Source: an uncultured Alistipes sp. (GTDB lineage Bacteria; Bacteroidota; Bacteroidia; Bacteroidales; Rikenellaceae). From it: a stretch of DNA of 56,546 nucleotides. The notes below the pieces were generated by a model. It worked only from the letters and a program-made list of their open reading frames with translations, ran no database searches and was not told the DNA's origin. Below are positions 1 through 6,682 of the stretch, piece after piece. Numbering within the stretch: the stretch's first letter is position 1; each line of letters starts with the position of its first letter. The stretch covers positions 1-56,546 of the forward strand of contig UQUQ01000015.1 of NCBI GenBank assembly GCA_900544265.1. The letters run 5' to 3'. Both the position numbers and the translations under genes were made by a program.

Positions 1-108
1 TTGGCGGGGGCGGATGCAAGGCCGTCCCATGGGGCGCTCCGTACAGCCTTGCAGCCGCCGATGCCGGCAAGTCGGATCTTTGCGGACGGGTGGAAAGGGG
101 TGGTCGTT

Positions 109-660
109 TTAGTCTTTGAGACGCTTTCGCATCACAAAGTTGGTCAGTTCCAATCGGTTTGCCCGGCGTTTCTGAACCTTGATTACCTCATACCCTCTCT
201 TCTCGAAGAAAGGACGAGCCGTCAGGCTCACTTCCGAAGTGATTTCCGAGACTCCGTATTCCCGGGCTCTCTTTTCCACAGCCGAAAGCAGCAGGCTTCC
301 GACGCCGACCCGCTGATAATCCTTATGCACGAACAGCGAGTGCAGATAGCCTTCGGCATTCATCGACGAGAAACCGATGATCTCGTCCTGTTCGTTCAAT
401 GCCGCAACATAGTCATTGCGAGCCAATAAGTCTTTCATATGCTCAGCACTCTCCCCGCACGAAGCCCAGTCTTCCACCTCTTCGCGGGTGTAGTCTCGCG
501 CATTGACATGTAGAACCGTCTCCCGAAACAAGGTTTGCAGCACAGGAATATCCTCCTCCGAGAGTTTTCGCAATTTATATGGAGGACTTGGCGACTCAAT
601 CTTCTGGCAAGCATTCTTGGCAGTAGAAAAGCGGCGGTAATTCTCGGATTTCTCTTTCAT
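109..660 (-). CDS. GNAT-family N-acetyltransferase
   Basis: Predicted acyl-CoA-dependent N-acetyltransferase of 183 residues; the substrate is unknown. The GNAT acetyl-CoA-binding loop is visible as QRVGVG at residues 116-121, after a beta strand (LHSLFVH) and before a helix. The C-terminal part SLTARPFFEKRGYEVI is the usual GNAT strand-helix end. The first 28 residues are poorly conserved-looking, so the true start could be a little downstream. It lies 76 bases beyond the relaxase gene on the same strand, with its own near-consensus -7 box (TATCTTTA, 684-691, minus). That position makes it possible cargo of the mobilizable element, but the element's outer boundary is not visible, so it could equally be a chromosomal neighbour. 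Confidence 0.85.
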   Translation of the reverse strand: MKEKSENYRRFSTAKNACQKIESPSPPYKLRKLSEEDIPVLQTLFRETVLHVNARDYTREEVEDWASCGESAEHMKDLLARNDYVAALNEQDEIIGFSSMNAEGYLHSLFVHKDYQRVGVGSLLLSAVEKRAREYGVSEITSEVSLTARPFFEKRGYEVIKVQKRRANRLELTNFVMRKRLKD

Positions 661-683
661 ACGCTCGTCGGGTTATTGCCCTA

Positions 684-691
684 TAAAGATA
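684..691 (-). promoter_or_regulatory. -7 promoter box of the GNAT gene
   Basis: TATCTTTA on the minus strand, one mismatch from the Bacteroidota TAnnTTTG -7 box, about 25 bases upstream of the GNAT start codon. Confidence 0.4.
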
Positions 692-736
692 GGCTTTTAA
701 TTTCAGTTGCGCACACGGGTATCCGACAAAATTTCG

Positions 737-2017
737 TTACCGACTTGGCCCTCGCGATTTCTTCTTCGGGGCGATAAAGCGTCGCGGACGGTCCTGCTGT
801 TTTTGAGTCTGTGAAGGCCGTGGTTCGCGGGGATCGTCCCAACTCTCCCGGTAGGTCGGATCCGATGCATTCTCCTTCCACAGGTAGGGACGTGCCGTCG
901 TGCCTCCCCACCATTTCACCAGTGCACGCACCACGTAACCCGCCTCGATCCGGTCCCGGTCCATGCGCCGGATTGTGTATTTCCCGTACTCCACCCAGTC
1001 CCGCGGATCGTCCCGATAGACCCACGCCATCTGCAGCCGGTCATCCATCACCACATATCCCTCCGATTGCGTTCCCCGCACGTAGATCGGTTCTCCCTCA
1101 CGGAGCATCTCGATCTGCTCCTCGGTCAAGGGCTTGCCCGCAATCGACAGATTTCGACGCGGCGCCTCTGGTTGCTGTTGCCGTTGCTTCTCCGTCTCCA
1201 GCTTTTGCAGGATAGCCGCGACCTGCGGACGTTGTTCCTCCGTGTAGTTGCGGATCCGTTCGATCATCGCCTGTCGGAGGCGATTCTGCTCGATCCGTTG
1301 CGTCAGGCGGCCGTAGCTGAACTTCCGGTCCACCTGCGAAGCCTTGAACGTATGTCCCTCCAGGGTGAAGGTTACGCCCTGGATCTCCTTCGCCGGATCG
1401 CCGCCCCGATGAACAAAGGTCGTGGCGACCTGTCGTTTGGCCAGTTCTTCTGCGAGTGCTGTCCAGGAGGTGCACTCGGACAGCAGTTCCCGCAGGTGGT
1501 CGTAAATGCGGTGGCGCAGCTGCTCCGAGCCATACAGCCGTTCCGTGGCAACCTGCTCCTTGCCGTGCGAGAAGGTCAGCCCGTACTCCTGCTTGAGTTC
1601 CCTGCAGATGTGCATGTTGCGCAGGCGTTCGTTGCGGTCCGGGACCAGCGTCGTGTCGTAGCGTACCCGGTTATAGAGGATATGCAGGTGGGGATGTTTC
1701 GTATCGGTATGGCGCACGACAAGGTACTGCGTGCCGGTAATCTCCATGCGCTGCATATACTCCCGTGCCAGGTCAAGCATCAACTGGTTCGACATCCGCG
1801 GGTCATCGTCGGGGTGGAACGATAGGGAGATATGACCGACAACCCGTTCGACATCGGGGCGGGCCCGGCGCTGGAACTCGAAGCTGCCGATCAGCGCCTG
1901 CCGGGAGGTGAGCTCCACGCCGTCACTCGTCAGGATATAAGCCTTTCCCGGCTCCTTGCCGAGCAGGTAGCGCACCGCGCCGCCAAAGGATTTGCCGGTT
2001 ACGATTTTACCAATCAT
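737..2017 (-). CDS. mobB: MobB-type relaxase of a mobilizable element
   Basis: Relaxase expected to nick oriT and pilot single-stranded DNA through a helper conjugation machine. The N-terminus (MIGKIVTGKSFGGAVRYLLGK) and the three-histidine metal motif HPHLH at residues 108-112 are typical of Bacteroides MOB relaxases. Length is 426 residues. Around residues 295-320 the motif LTEEQIEMLREGEPIYVRG resembles the DUF3945 repeat of Bacteroidota DNA-processing proteins. The C-terminal tail is basic. It begins four bases after the mobA stop, so the two are co-transcribed. The gene appears intact, but no type IV secretion genes are in the window, so transfer would need a helper element. Confidence 0.93.
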   Translation of the reverse strand: MIGKIVTGKSFGGAVRYLLGKEPGKAYILTSDGVELTSRQALIGSFEFQRRARPDVERVVGHISLSFHPDDDPRMSNQLMLDLAREYMQRMEITGTQYLVVRHTDTKHPHLHILYNRVRYDTTLVPDRNERLRNMHICRELKQEYGLTFSHGKEQVATERLYGSEQLRHRIYDHLRELLSECTSWTALAEELAKRQVATTFVHRGGDPAKEIQGVTFTLEGHTFKASQVDRKFSYGRLTQRIEQNRLRQAMIERIRNYTEEQRPQVAAILQKLETEKQRQQQPEAPRRNLSIAGKPLTEEQIEMLREGEPIYVRGTQSEGYVVMDDRLQMAWVYRDDPRDWVEYGKYTIRRMDRDRIEAGYVVRALVKWWGGTTARPYLWKENASDPTYRESWDDPREPRPSQTQKQQDRPRRFIAPKKKSRGPSR

Positions 2018-2021
2018 CGTT

Positions 2022-2378
2022 TTAGAGTTTTTGTTTCAGCCGTCCGATCACCTCGTCGTAGAAGCGGAGGATTCGCCGCAGCTCCTCTTCGTGGGAGGCG
2101 ACACCGAAGGCGTGCTGGAGGAAAGCCAGTTGGTTCAAGTTGTTCCTCTCGCGCGTCAGTTCAGACACCAGGCGCAGCTCCTCGGTACCGATCCGCCGCA
2201 GGATCCGCCCCGAGACAACCGCCTGGCGGGCATACTCCGAAAGGGTCAGATTGCAGGCCTTTGCCTTACGTTGCACCCGGAGGTACTCCGCCTCGCTCAC
2301 GCGGAAACGTACCGTGCGTGAGCGCAACATCGCCGCGCTCTTCCGCGGGCGTCCGCCCTTGGGTTTCGTTACCTCCAT
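2022..2378 (-). CDS. mobA: MobA-type mobilization accessory protein (ribbon-helix-helix)
   Basis: Small basic DNA-binding protein of 118 residues that should help the relaxase recognise oriT. Its N-terminus is rich in Lys/Arg/Gly (VTKPKGGRPRKSA). Residues 20-55 (VRFRVSEAEYLRVQRKAKACNLTLSEYARQ) fit the ribbon-helix-helix fold of MobC/MobA accessory proteins. The open frame extends upstream to 2609, but that part is compositionally odd and overlaps strong inverted repeats, so I place the start at the ATG at 2376-2378, directly before the basic segment. The stop lies four bases before mobB. Confidence 0.88.
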   Translation of the reverse strand: MEVTKPKGGRPRKSAAMLRSRTVRFRVSEAEYLRVQRKAKACNLTLSEYARQAVVSGRILRRIGTEELRLVSELTRERNNLNQLAFLQHAFGVASHEEELRRILRFYDEVIGRLKQKL

Positions 2379-2561
2379 GGCGCGAAGGCATTGACGGTGG
2401 AACAAACAATCGGGAGCCGGTTCGTGCAGCAAGCGTCGTCGGTCGGAAACGACGTCCTGTGTCCCGAATCCGCGGCGAGCCCGGCGAGCGGCGGATGGTT
2501 CGGTATGCGACCCTCGGGAGCAGACCGGGCGGGGCAGCCCCGCAGGGCGAGGTGGTTCGAA

Positions 2562-2599
2562 GTGGCAGCCAAAAACCCGATGCGGGGTTTTTGTGCCAC
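2562..2599. repeat. Large interrupted inverted repeat, candidate oriT hairpin
   Basis: The left arm GTGGCA plus CAAAAACCC (2562-2578, two-base bulge) pairs with GGGTTTTTG plus TGCCAC (2585-2599). A second short hairpin, CGGGGC-A-GCCCCG, lies at about 2530-2542. Position just upstream of mobA/mobB and the stem strength fit a relaxase recognition structure. The nick site cannot be read from sequence alone. Confidence 0.45.
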
Positions 2600-3011
2600 A
2601 AGAACACAACCTCGCTCCTTTCGGTTTTCGGACCCGGGAGCCGGCAGCACGTTCGACGCCAGCAGTCGAACGGTGCGGAATCCCGGGGACGCAAAGACTT
2701 CAGCGCGGAGGCGCTCCCATACCGGCAAACGGCAGGAGGTTCATGTCGCGGCAAGGATGGGGAGCGTGTAGATTTTGGCCCGAACGGATCGGGGCTTGTT
2801 GTCGTCCAACCGGAGGCAATGGGCAACCGATGGAAGATGGTCGGCTCTTCATTGGGGAGCCTTGAAAGGGATGAATGGCGTTGTCATGGTCGGTGGTTTT
2901 TGCGTCGTTGTGAGGATAACGGCACCCGCTGCCGGTTTGTTTCACCTTGGGGCGCGATTGCGCTTTCTTGCTGGTCGTTGCGCAGATGGGCTGGCGGTAG
3001 GGATATGTACG

Positions 3012-3042
3012 AAAAAAAGCCCTCGAATCATCTGATTCGAGA
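3012..3042 (-). terminator. Rho-independent terminator of the helix-turn-helix operon
   Basis: Perfect stem CTCGAATCA / TGATTCGAG (3022-3030 and 3033-3041) with a two-base loop in the palindrome, followed on the minus strand by a run of seven T. It ends transcription coming from the integrase and helix-turn-helix genes before the oriT region. Confidence 0.75.
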
Positions 3043-3056
3043 GCTCATGTAGTCTG

Positions 3057-3356
3057 TTACTCGGCAGCTGGCCGAAGGTTGCGGTCAAGGACCGCCCGGA
3101 TCCCCGATTCGGGATAAAGCAGCAGGCGGTTGCCAAGTACCGTGAAGGGAATCTGCCGCCGGTCCCGCAGCGTCTGCAAGGTGCGCGGTGAGAGGTGCAG
3201 GCGTGTGCAGACCTCCTCACCAGTCAGGTAGCGCTCTTCGCCGATCATCGGGCGACGCTCCTCGGAGGCCTTCCGCAGCATGAGTTCCACGCTGTCCAGT
3301 CGTGTGAACAAGCGTTGTACCTCGTCGCTCGCTTCGTTGAGATAATCCAGCGGCAT
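3057..3356 (-). CDS. Helix-turn-helix (excisionase/MerR-like) DNA-binding protein
   Basis: Protein of 99 residues. The N-terminal half (residues 1-38) is likely helical or coiled. The C-terminal half, YLTGEEVCTRLHLSPRTLQTLRDRRQIPFTVLGNRLLLYPESGIRAVL, is a winged helix-turn-helix of the excisionase type found beside Bacteroides integrases. It probably controls excision or the mob genes. It starts three bases after the stop of the neighbouring broken paralogue, so both were one transcript. Function in excision is inferred from the family and position only. Confidence 0.88.
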   Translation of the reverse strand: MPLDYLNEASDEVQRLFTRLDSVELMLRKASEERRPMIGEERYLTGEEVCTRLHLSPRTLQTLRDRRQIPFTVLGNRLLLYPESGIRAVLDRNLRPAAE

Positions 3357-3358
3357 GG

Positions 3359-3646
3359 CTATCGCGTTTGAACGGTTTTGCGGGAGAGCCAGGCGGCGAG
3401 GTCCCGGCGTCGGTAGTAGAATTTACCGCCCAATCGCGAGCAGGGAATCGCTCCCCAGTCCCGGTAGCTTTGCAGCGTGCGTTTGGTGATGTTCAGCGCC
3501 CGACAGACCTCTTCGCTGTCCAATCACCCGTCGTCCTGCGGTGGCGTCAAACGACGTTCCAGACGTTGGGCAAGGGCAGACAAGTGTTCCACCCGTTCGA
3601 GGAGCCGCTGCCAACTCCGCTCCCCGATACATACGATCTTTTCCAT
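3359..3646 (-). pseudogene. Helix-turn-helix protein interrupted by an in-frame TGA
   Basis: Reading the minus strand from the ATG at 3644-3646 gives a 40-residue N-terminus (MEKIVCIGERSWQRLLERVE...LTPPQDDG) and then a TGA at 3524-3526. Without any frame change the reading continues LDSEEVCRALNITKRTLQSYRDWGAIPCSRLGGKFYYRRRDLAAWL to a TAG at 3359-3361, the DNA-binding half expected for this family. Relatives I recall have Trp at the interrupted position, so a single TGG to TGA change explains it. The two halves would total 95 residues. A TTG right after the TGA could in principle restart translation. It is probably a decayed or strain-variable gene, though a sequencing error cannot be excluded. 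Confidence 0.8.
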
Positions 3647-3912
3647 GGTCTTCTTTCTGCTTGGTTTGACTATGCGGCAACCCGTCTTTATGGGTTGCAC
3701 TCTGTGTGGATGGGGACGCCGAACATTCAGCGGTCCCGGATCCGAAAGGCGCGGCATTTCATCTTTTTCCCGGTTTATGAATCTTTGTTCCTGCAAGCTT
3801 GCACTCGGATAACGCGCGCAGCCCCTCAAAAGTTTCGCCCGCAAAGCAATGTGGCAGTGGTTGGCGTCGGTTGGCGTCGCAAGGGTGGACAAACTGCGGG
3901 GAAAACGCCGGT

Positions 3913-5130
3913 TTATGCCGTCAGCACCATGCCGATGCGGCGCATCTCGCGGCTGATGTTCGCCTCGGAAATCTTCGCATAGCGCCGTGTCATGTTCGTA
4001 TTCGTGTGGCCCAGAATCTTGGCGATGATGTCGATCGGCATTCCGTATTCAATCGCCAGCGTGGCGAACGTATGGCGCGCCAGGTGCGTGGTCAGATGCT
4101 TGTGAATCTGGCAAATATCCGCTATCTCCTTCAGGTAGGCATTCATCTTCGTATTCGACGGGACAGGCAGCAGTTTGCCCCGTGCCCGACAGTTGGCATC
4201 GTCGCGGTACTTCTCCAGCAGGGCCGCCGCCTGCGGGAGTACTGGAACGCGGCTCATCACCGAGGTCTTCTCTCGTGGCTTATGGATCCACAGCTGTCCC
4301 TCCTCGTCCGTCGTGAAGTGTTCCCGCCGCAGGTGGTCGACATCCGTGAAGGCCAGTCCCGTCAGCGCGCAGAAGCAGAAGACATCCCGGATGCGGTCCA
4401 GCCTCTCGTTGGGCATCGGTCGCTTTAGCAGCAGATCCAGTTCCGCTTTCGTCAGCGGCACCTTGACGTTCGTCTTGTCGATCTTCATCTTGTAGTAGCG
4501 GAAGGGATTCTTCTCGATCCATTCGTTGCGGACGGCATAGAGCAGGAAATTCTTCAAACAGCAGAGCAGATTGACTGCTCCGTTGTTGTGGCAGTTGTAA
4601 GCCGTCTGCATGTAGGTGTTCAATCCATCGACGTAGGCATAGTCGACCGTCTCCAGCGGGAGGTCCTCCTTGCCGTACACCTGCCGGATATATTCGGTCA
4701 TGTAGCGTAGCAGGCGGTGGTACTTGTTGGCCGTGAGCTGTGTGATGCGAGTGCCGACCTCCTGCTGCCGTTTCTCGCAGTATTTGCCGAACTCCGCCAG
4801 CAGCATCCGGCTCGAAGAGGCGGAGCCCAGTAGTTGTTTGACGGCAAAGCAGGTCGGCGTCCTGTTCTCCTGGATCAGGCGGTCATAGGCGGCAAGGATC
4901 GAGGCCCGGTAACTGGCGATGATGCGGTTGATCTGCAGGTCGACCTCGTCCTTGTAGAGCGAGCGTTCGAGGCGCTGGTTCCAGCGTTCCGGCTCGATCT
5001 GGCACTGTGTGTAGATTTCGGTCGACTGGCCGGTCGTGGTGATGCGGGCATAGATCGGGGCTTTGCCCTTTTTTGTGACTTTGGTCTTCTTGCAGAAGAA
5101 GACGACGCTGAAGGTGGCTCGTGGCAACAT
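3913..5130 (-). CDS. Tyrosine recombinase (integrase) of the mobilizable element
   Basis: Site-specific recombinase of 405 residues from the chosen ATG at 5128-5130; upstream in-frame ATGs exist, but MLPRATFSVVFFCKKTK is the usual start of Bacteroidota integrases. It has an arm-binding N-terminus, a SAM-like core-binding domain (about 105-205) and a catalytic domain with H349-x-x-R352, H375 and nucleophile Tyr384 (MTRRYAKI). The position of the first catalytic Arg is Ala260 in TGLAFTDV. A missing first Arg is known in the CTnDOT integrase group, so this need not mean inactivity. It lies about 250 bases from tRNA-Gly, a plausible attachment gene. Confidence 0.95.
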   Translation of the reverse strand: MLPRATFSVVFFCKKTKVTKKGKAPIYARITTTGQSTEIYTQCQIEPERWNQRLERSLYKDEVDLQINRIIASYRASILAAYDRLIQENRTPTCFAVKQLLGSASSSRMLLAEFGKYCEKRQQEVGTRITQLTANKYHRLLRYMTEYIRQVYGKEDLPLETVDYAYVDGLNTYMQTAYNCHNNGAVNLLCCLKNFLLYAVRNEWIEKNPFRYYKMKIDKTNVKVPLTKAELDLLLKRPMPNERLDRIRDVFCFCALTGLAFTDVDHLRREHFTTDEEGQLWIHKPREKTSVMSRVPVLPQAAALLEKYRDDANCRARGKLLPVPSNTKMNAYLKEIADICQIHKHLTTHLARHTFATLAIEYGMPIDIIAKILGHTNTNMTRRYAKISEANISREMRRIGMVLTA

Positions 5131-5310
5131 GGCTGCTTGGTTTTTGAGTAAATTAAACGTCTTCAGCATCGGAATGTTGCAGAGTAAAATGATGCAAATC
5201 AGCGAAATAGAGCTAAATCGTGACCTGTTTTCGGTCCGAGCAAAAAAGGTCACGATTAAGGCGTGAAATACTTGCTGCCTTTTGCTTCAACAGGAGTAGA
5301 GGAATATAAG

Positions 5311-5347
5311 AAAAAGCCTTGTATATCGCTGATATACAAGGCTTTTT
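5311..5347. terminator. Bidirectional terminator between tRNA-Gly and the integrase
   Basis: Perfect 16-base stem (5311-5326 with 5332-5347) and five-base loop. The arms begin with A5 and end with T5, so it can terminate in both directions. It most likely ends the tRNA-Gly transcript read on the minus strand. Confidence 0.85.
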
Positions 5348-5382
5348 GCTTTCTATCGGGGTTTCTTTCTGGCCCCCTCTGG

Positions 5383-5455
5383 AGCGGAAAACGGGACTCG
5401 GACCCGCGACCTCAACCTTGGCAAGGTTGCGCTCTACCAACTGAGCTATTTCCGC
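5383..5455 (-). tRNA. tRNA-Gly (anticodon GCC)
   Basis: The minus strand folds as a full cloverleaf of 73 bases: acceptor GCGGAAA with TTTCCGC, D arm GCTC...GAGC, anticodon stem CAACC/GGTTG with loop TTGCCAA (anticodon GCC), T arm GCGGG/CCCGT with loop TCCGAGT, discriminator T. CCA is not encoded. It has its own promoter upstream and a terminator downstream. The mobilizable element's integrase lies just past its 3' end. Confidence 0.97.
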
Positions 5456-5475
5456 ATGGTTTTCGTTTGCGAGTG

Positions 5476-5506
5476 CAAAGGTAGGCAAAAAATCCGAATC
5501 TCCAAA
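5476..5506 (-). promoter_or_regulatory. Promoter of tRNA-Gly
   Basis: On the minus strand TTTG (5503-5506), 19-base spacer and TACCTTTG (5476-5483): a full match to the Bacteroidota -33/-7 promoter, about 20 bases upstream of the tRNA 5' end. Confidence 0.8.
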
Positions 5507-5974
5507 TTTTTTATGTTTTTTCATGCGAAATTTTTACCAATTCCCCTGCCGACAGTACACAATCCGCCTTTGCAGCCCTCAAAGCGCCACAATCCACACG
5601 ACTGCCGTATGACCGTACACACCACCCTACGCGCGCTGCCCTACCTGCCCCGTTCGAGGCCATACGCAGCACACGGTCCCAACCGGTTCCGCCCCCGGGA
5701 GCGCAGCCCGGCAACCGTCTGACAGAACCGGTCGTCGCCGAAATGCCGTCTGTTCGGTCCGCCGGTCGTTCCGACCGGGTCGAACGCATGCGACGGTCGG
5801 AGCGAACGAATGGGCCTATCGGACGAAACAATCGGGCCGAACGGGCAAACGAGACGAACGTAACAAACGAGACGGACGCAACAAACGCAACAAACGCAAC
5901 AAACGCAACGAAAAACCTGCTGCGACAATAAAGCCGGACTGGCTGTAACGGAAAGTGCCGACGGAAACGGAGGC
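5507..5974. other. Gene-free region downstream of the nitroreductase
   Basis: No convincing gene. Open frames on the minus strand are extensions of frames antisense to the nitroreductase. The stretch contains a short minisatellite (5846-5908) and GC-rich sequence with repeated GACGAACG-like words. Confidence 0.5.
5846..5908. repeat. Nonamer minisatellite
   Basis: Two 18-base units that begin CAAACGAGACG (5846-5863, 5864-5881) are followed by three exact copies of CAAACGCAA (5882-5890, 5891-5899, 5900-5908). Being multiples of nine, the units would keep a reading frame, but no gene is seen here. Confidence 0.85.
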
Positions 5975-6592
5975 CTACCGGTCCGACTCGTCGCCGAAAA
6001 TACGGATGCGGGCATCGAGCGGCTCGAAGCTCTTCTCCGCAGGATGGTCCAGCGGCCGGCCGAAGGGCATCTGGGCGACGAGCCGCCACGTCGCGGGCAG
6101 TTTCCACTCGTGGCGCACCTTGTCGTCGATAAGCGGATTGTAGTGTTGCAGCGAGGCGCCGAACCCCGCATCCTCGAGCAGCGTCCAGACGACCAGCTGG
6201 TGCATGGCCGAGGTCTGCTCGGACCAGTGCGGGAAGTTGTCGGCATACTCGGGATACTGCTGCTGAAGCGTGCGCACGACAGCCTCCTCCTCGAAGAAGA
6301 GCACCGTACCGTAACCCGCAGCAAAGGCGGTGTCGATCTTGCGCTCCGTGCGCGGGAAGGCCGCCGCGGGCACGATCGGCCGCAAAGTATCCTTGACCAG
6401 GCTCCAAAGTCGGCCGTGCTGGGCTCCGAGCAGCAGCACGAGACGTGTCGACTGCGAATTGAAGGCCGACGGGACGTATTGCACGCTCCAGCGCAGAATC
6501 TCCTCGATTTCGGCATCTGTTACAGGCGATTCCGGGGCCAGCGCGTAGTAGCTGCGGCGGTGGCGGAGCGCCTCCTTGAATGTTCTCTCCAT
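5975..6592 (-). CDS. Nitroreductase-family FMN oxidoreductase
   Basis: Predicted cytosolic FMN-dependent NAD(P)H oxidoreductase of 205 residues. The N-terminal RRSYYAL matches the RRS motif that contacts FMN phosphate. VPSAFNSQSTRLVLL (residues 40-54) and the later segment QLVVWTLLEDAGFGASLQHYNP are typical of the Frm2/Hbn1-like branch, whose members are linked in yeast to lipid or oxidative-stress signalling. The natural substrate here is unknown. It is divergent from the LuxC-like gene, with 90 bases between the two starts. Confidence 0.9.
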   Translation of the reverse strand: MERTFKEALRHRRSYYALAPESPVTDAEIEEILRWSVQYVPSAFNSQSTRLVLLLGAQHGRLWSLVKDTLRPIVPAAAFPRTERKIDTAFAAGYGTVLFFEEEAVVRTLQQQYPEYADNFPHWSEQTSAMHQLVVWTLLEDAGFGASLQHYNPLIDDKVRHEWKLPATWRLVAQMPFGRPLDHPAEKSFEPLDARIRIFGDESDR

Positions 6593-6669
6593 GGTGATCT
6601 TTGTTTTTACGGTTTATGGCAAAGGCATGCAACTTTCATGCGAAGGTACGAAATATTCCCGTCGTGCGT

Positions 6670-6677
6670 TATCTTTG
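6670..6677 (+). promoter_or_regulatory. -7 box of the LuxC-like gene, nearly at the start codon
   Basis: TATCTTTG ends only five bases before the ATG at 6683. With the usual -7 spacing the transcript would begin at or within a base or two of the start codon, giving a leaderless mRNA. Confidence 0.6.
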
Positions 6678-6682
6678 CGGTG

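Larger units (their letters stand above)
2379..3056. other. Gene-free region of the mobilizable element, probable oriT region
   Basis: About 680 bases between the helix-turn-helix gene and mobA without a convincing coding frame; open frames here have Arg/Pro/Ser-rich translations and no family resemblance. It holds a GC hairpin (2530-2542), a long interrupted inverted repeat (2562-2599) and the minus-strand terminator at 3012-3042. In related Bacteroides elements the segment just upstream of mobA carries oriT, and elements of this kind often have a primase or VirE-like gene here, which is missing. Confidence 0.5.

Noticed and set aside
2379..2609. N-terminal extension of mobA to 2609
   Set aside because: The extra 77 residues are Arg/Pro/Cys-rich and lie over the inverted repeats; the ribbon-helix-helix protein starts naturally at 2378.
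1832..3052. 406-codon plus-strand open frame over mobA and the oriT region
   Set aside because: Antisense to mobA/mobB at its start and Arg/Gly/Ser-rich over the structured non-coding region; no family resemblance.
3368..3982. 204-codon plus-strand open frame over the helix-turn-helix pseudogene
   Set aside because: No recognisable domain; the opposite strand carries the interrupted helix-turn-helix protein.
5511..6632. 373-codon minus-strand frame overlapping the nitroreductase
   Set aside because: It runs in another frame through the nitroreductase gene and the minisatellite, giving Val-Ala-Phe repeats; not a protein.
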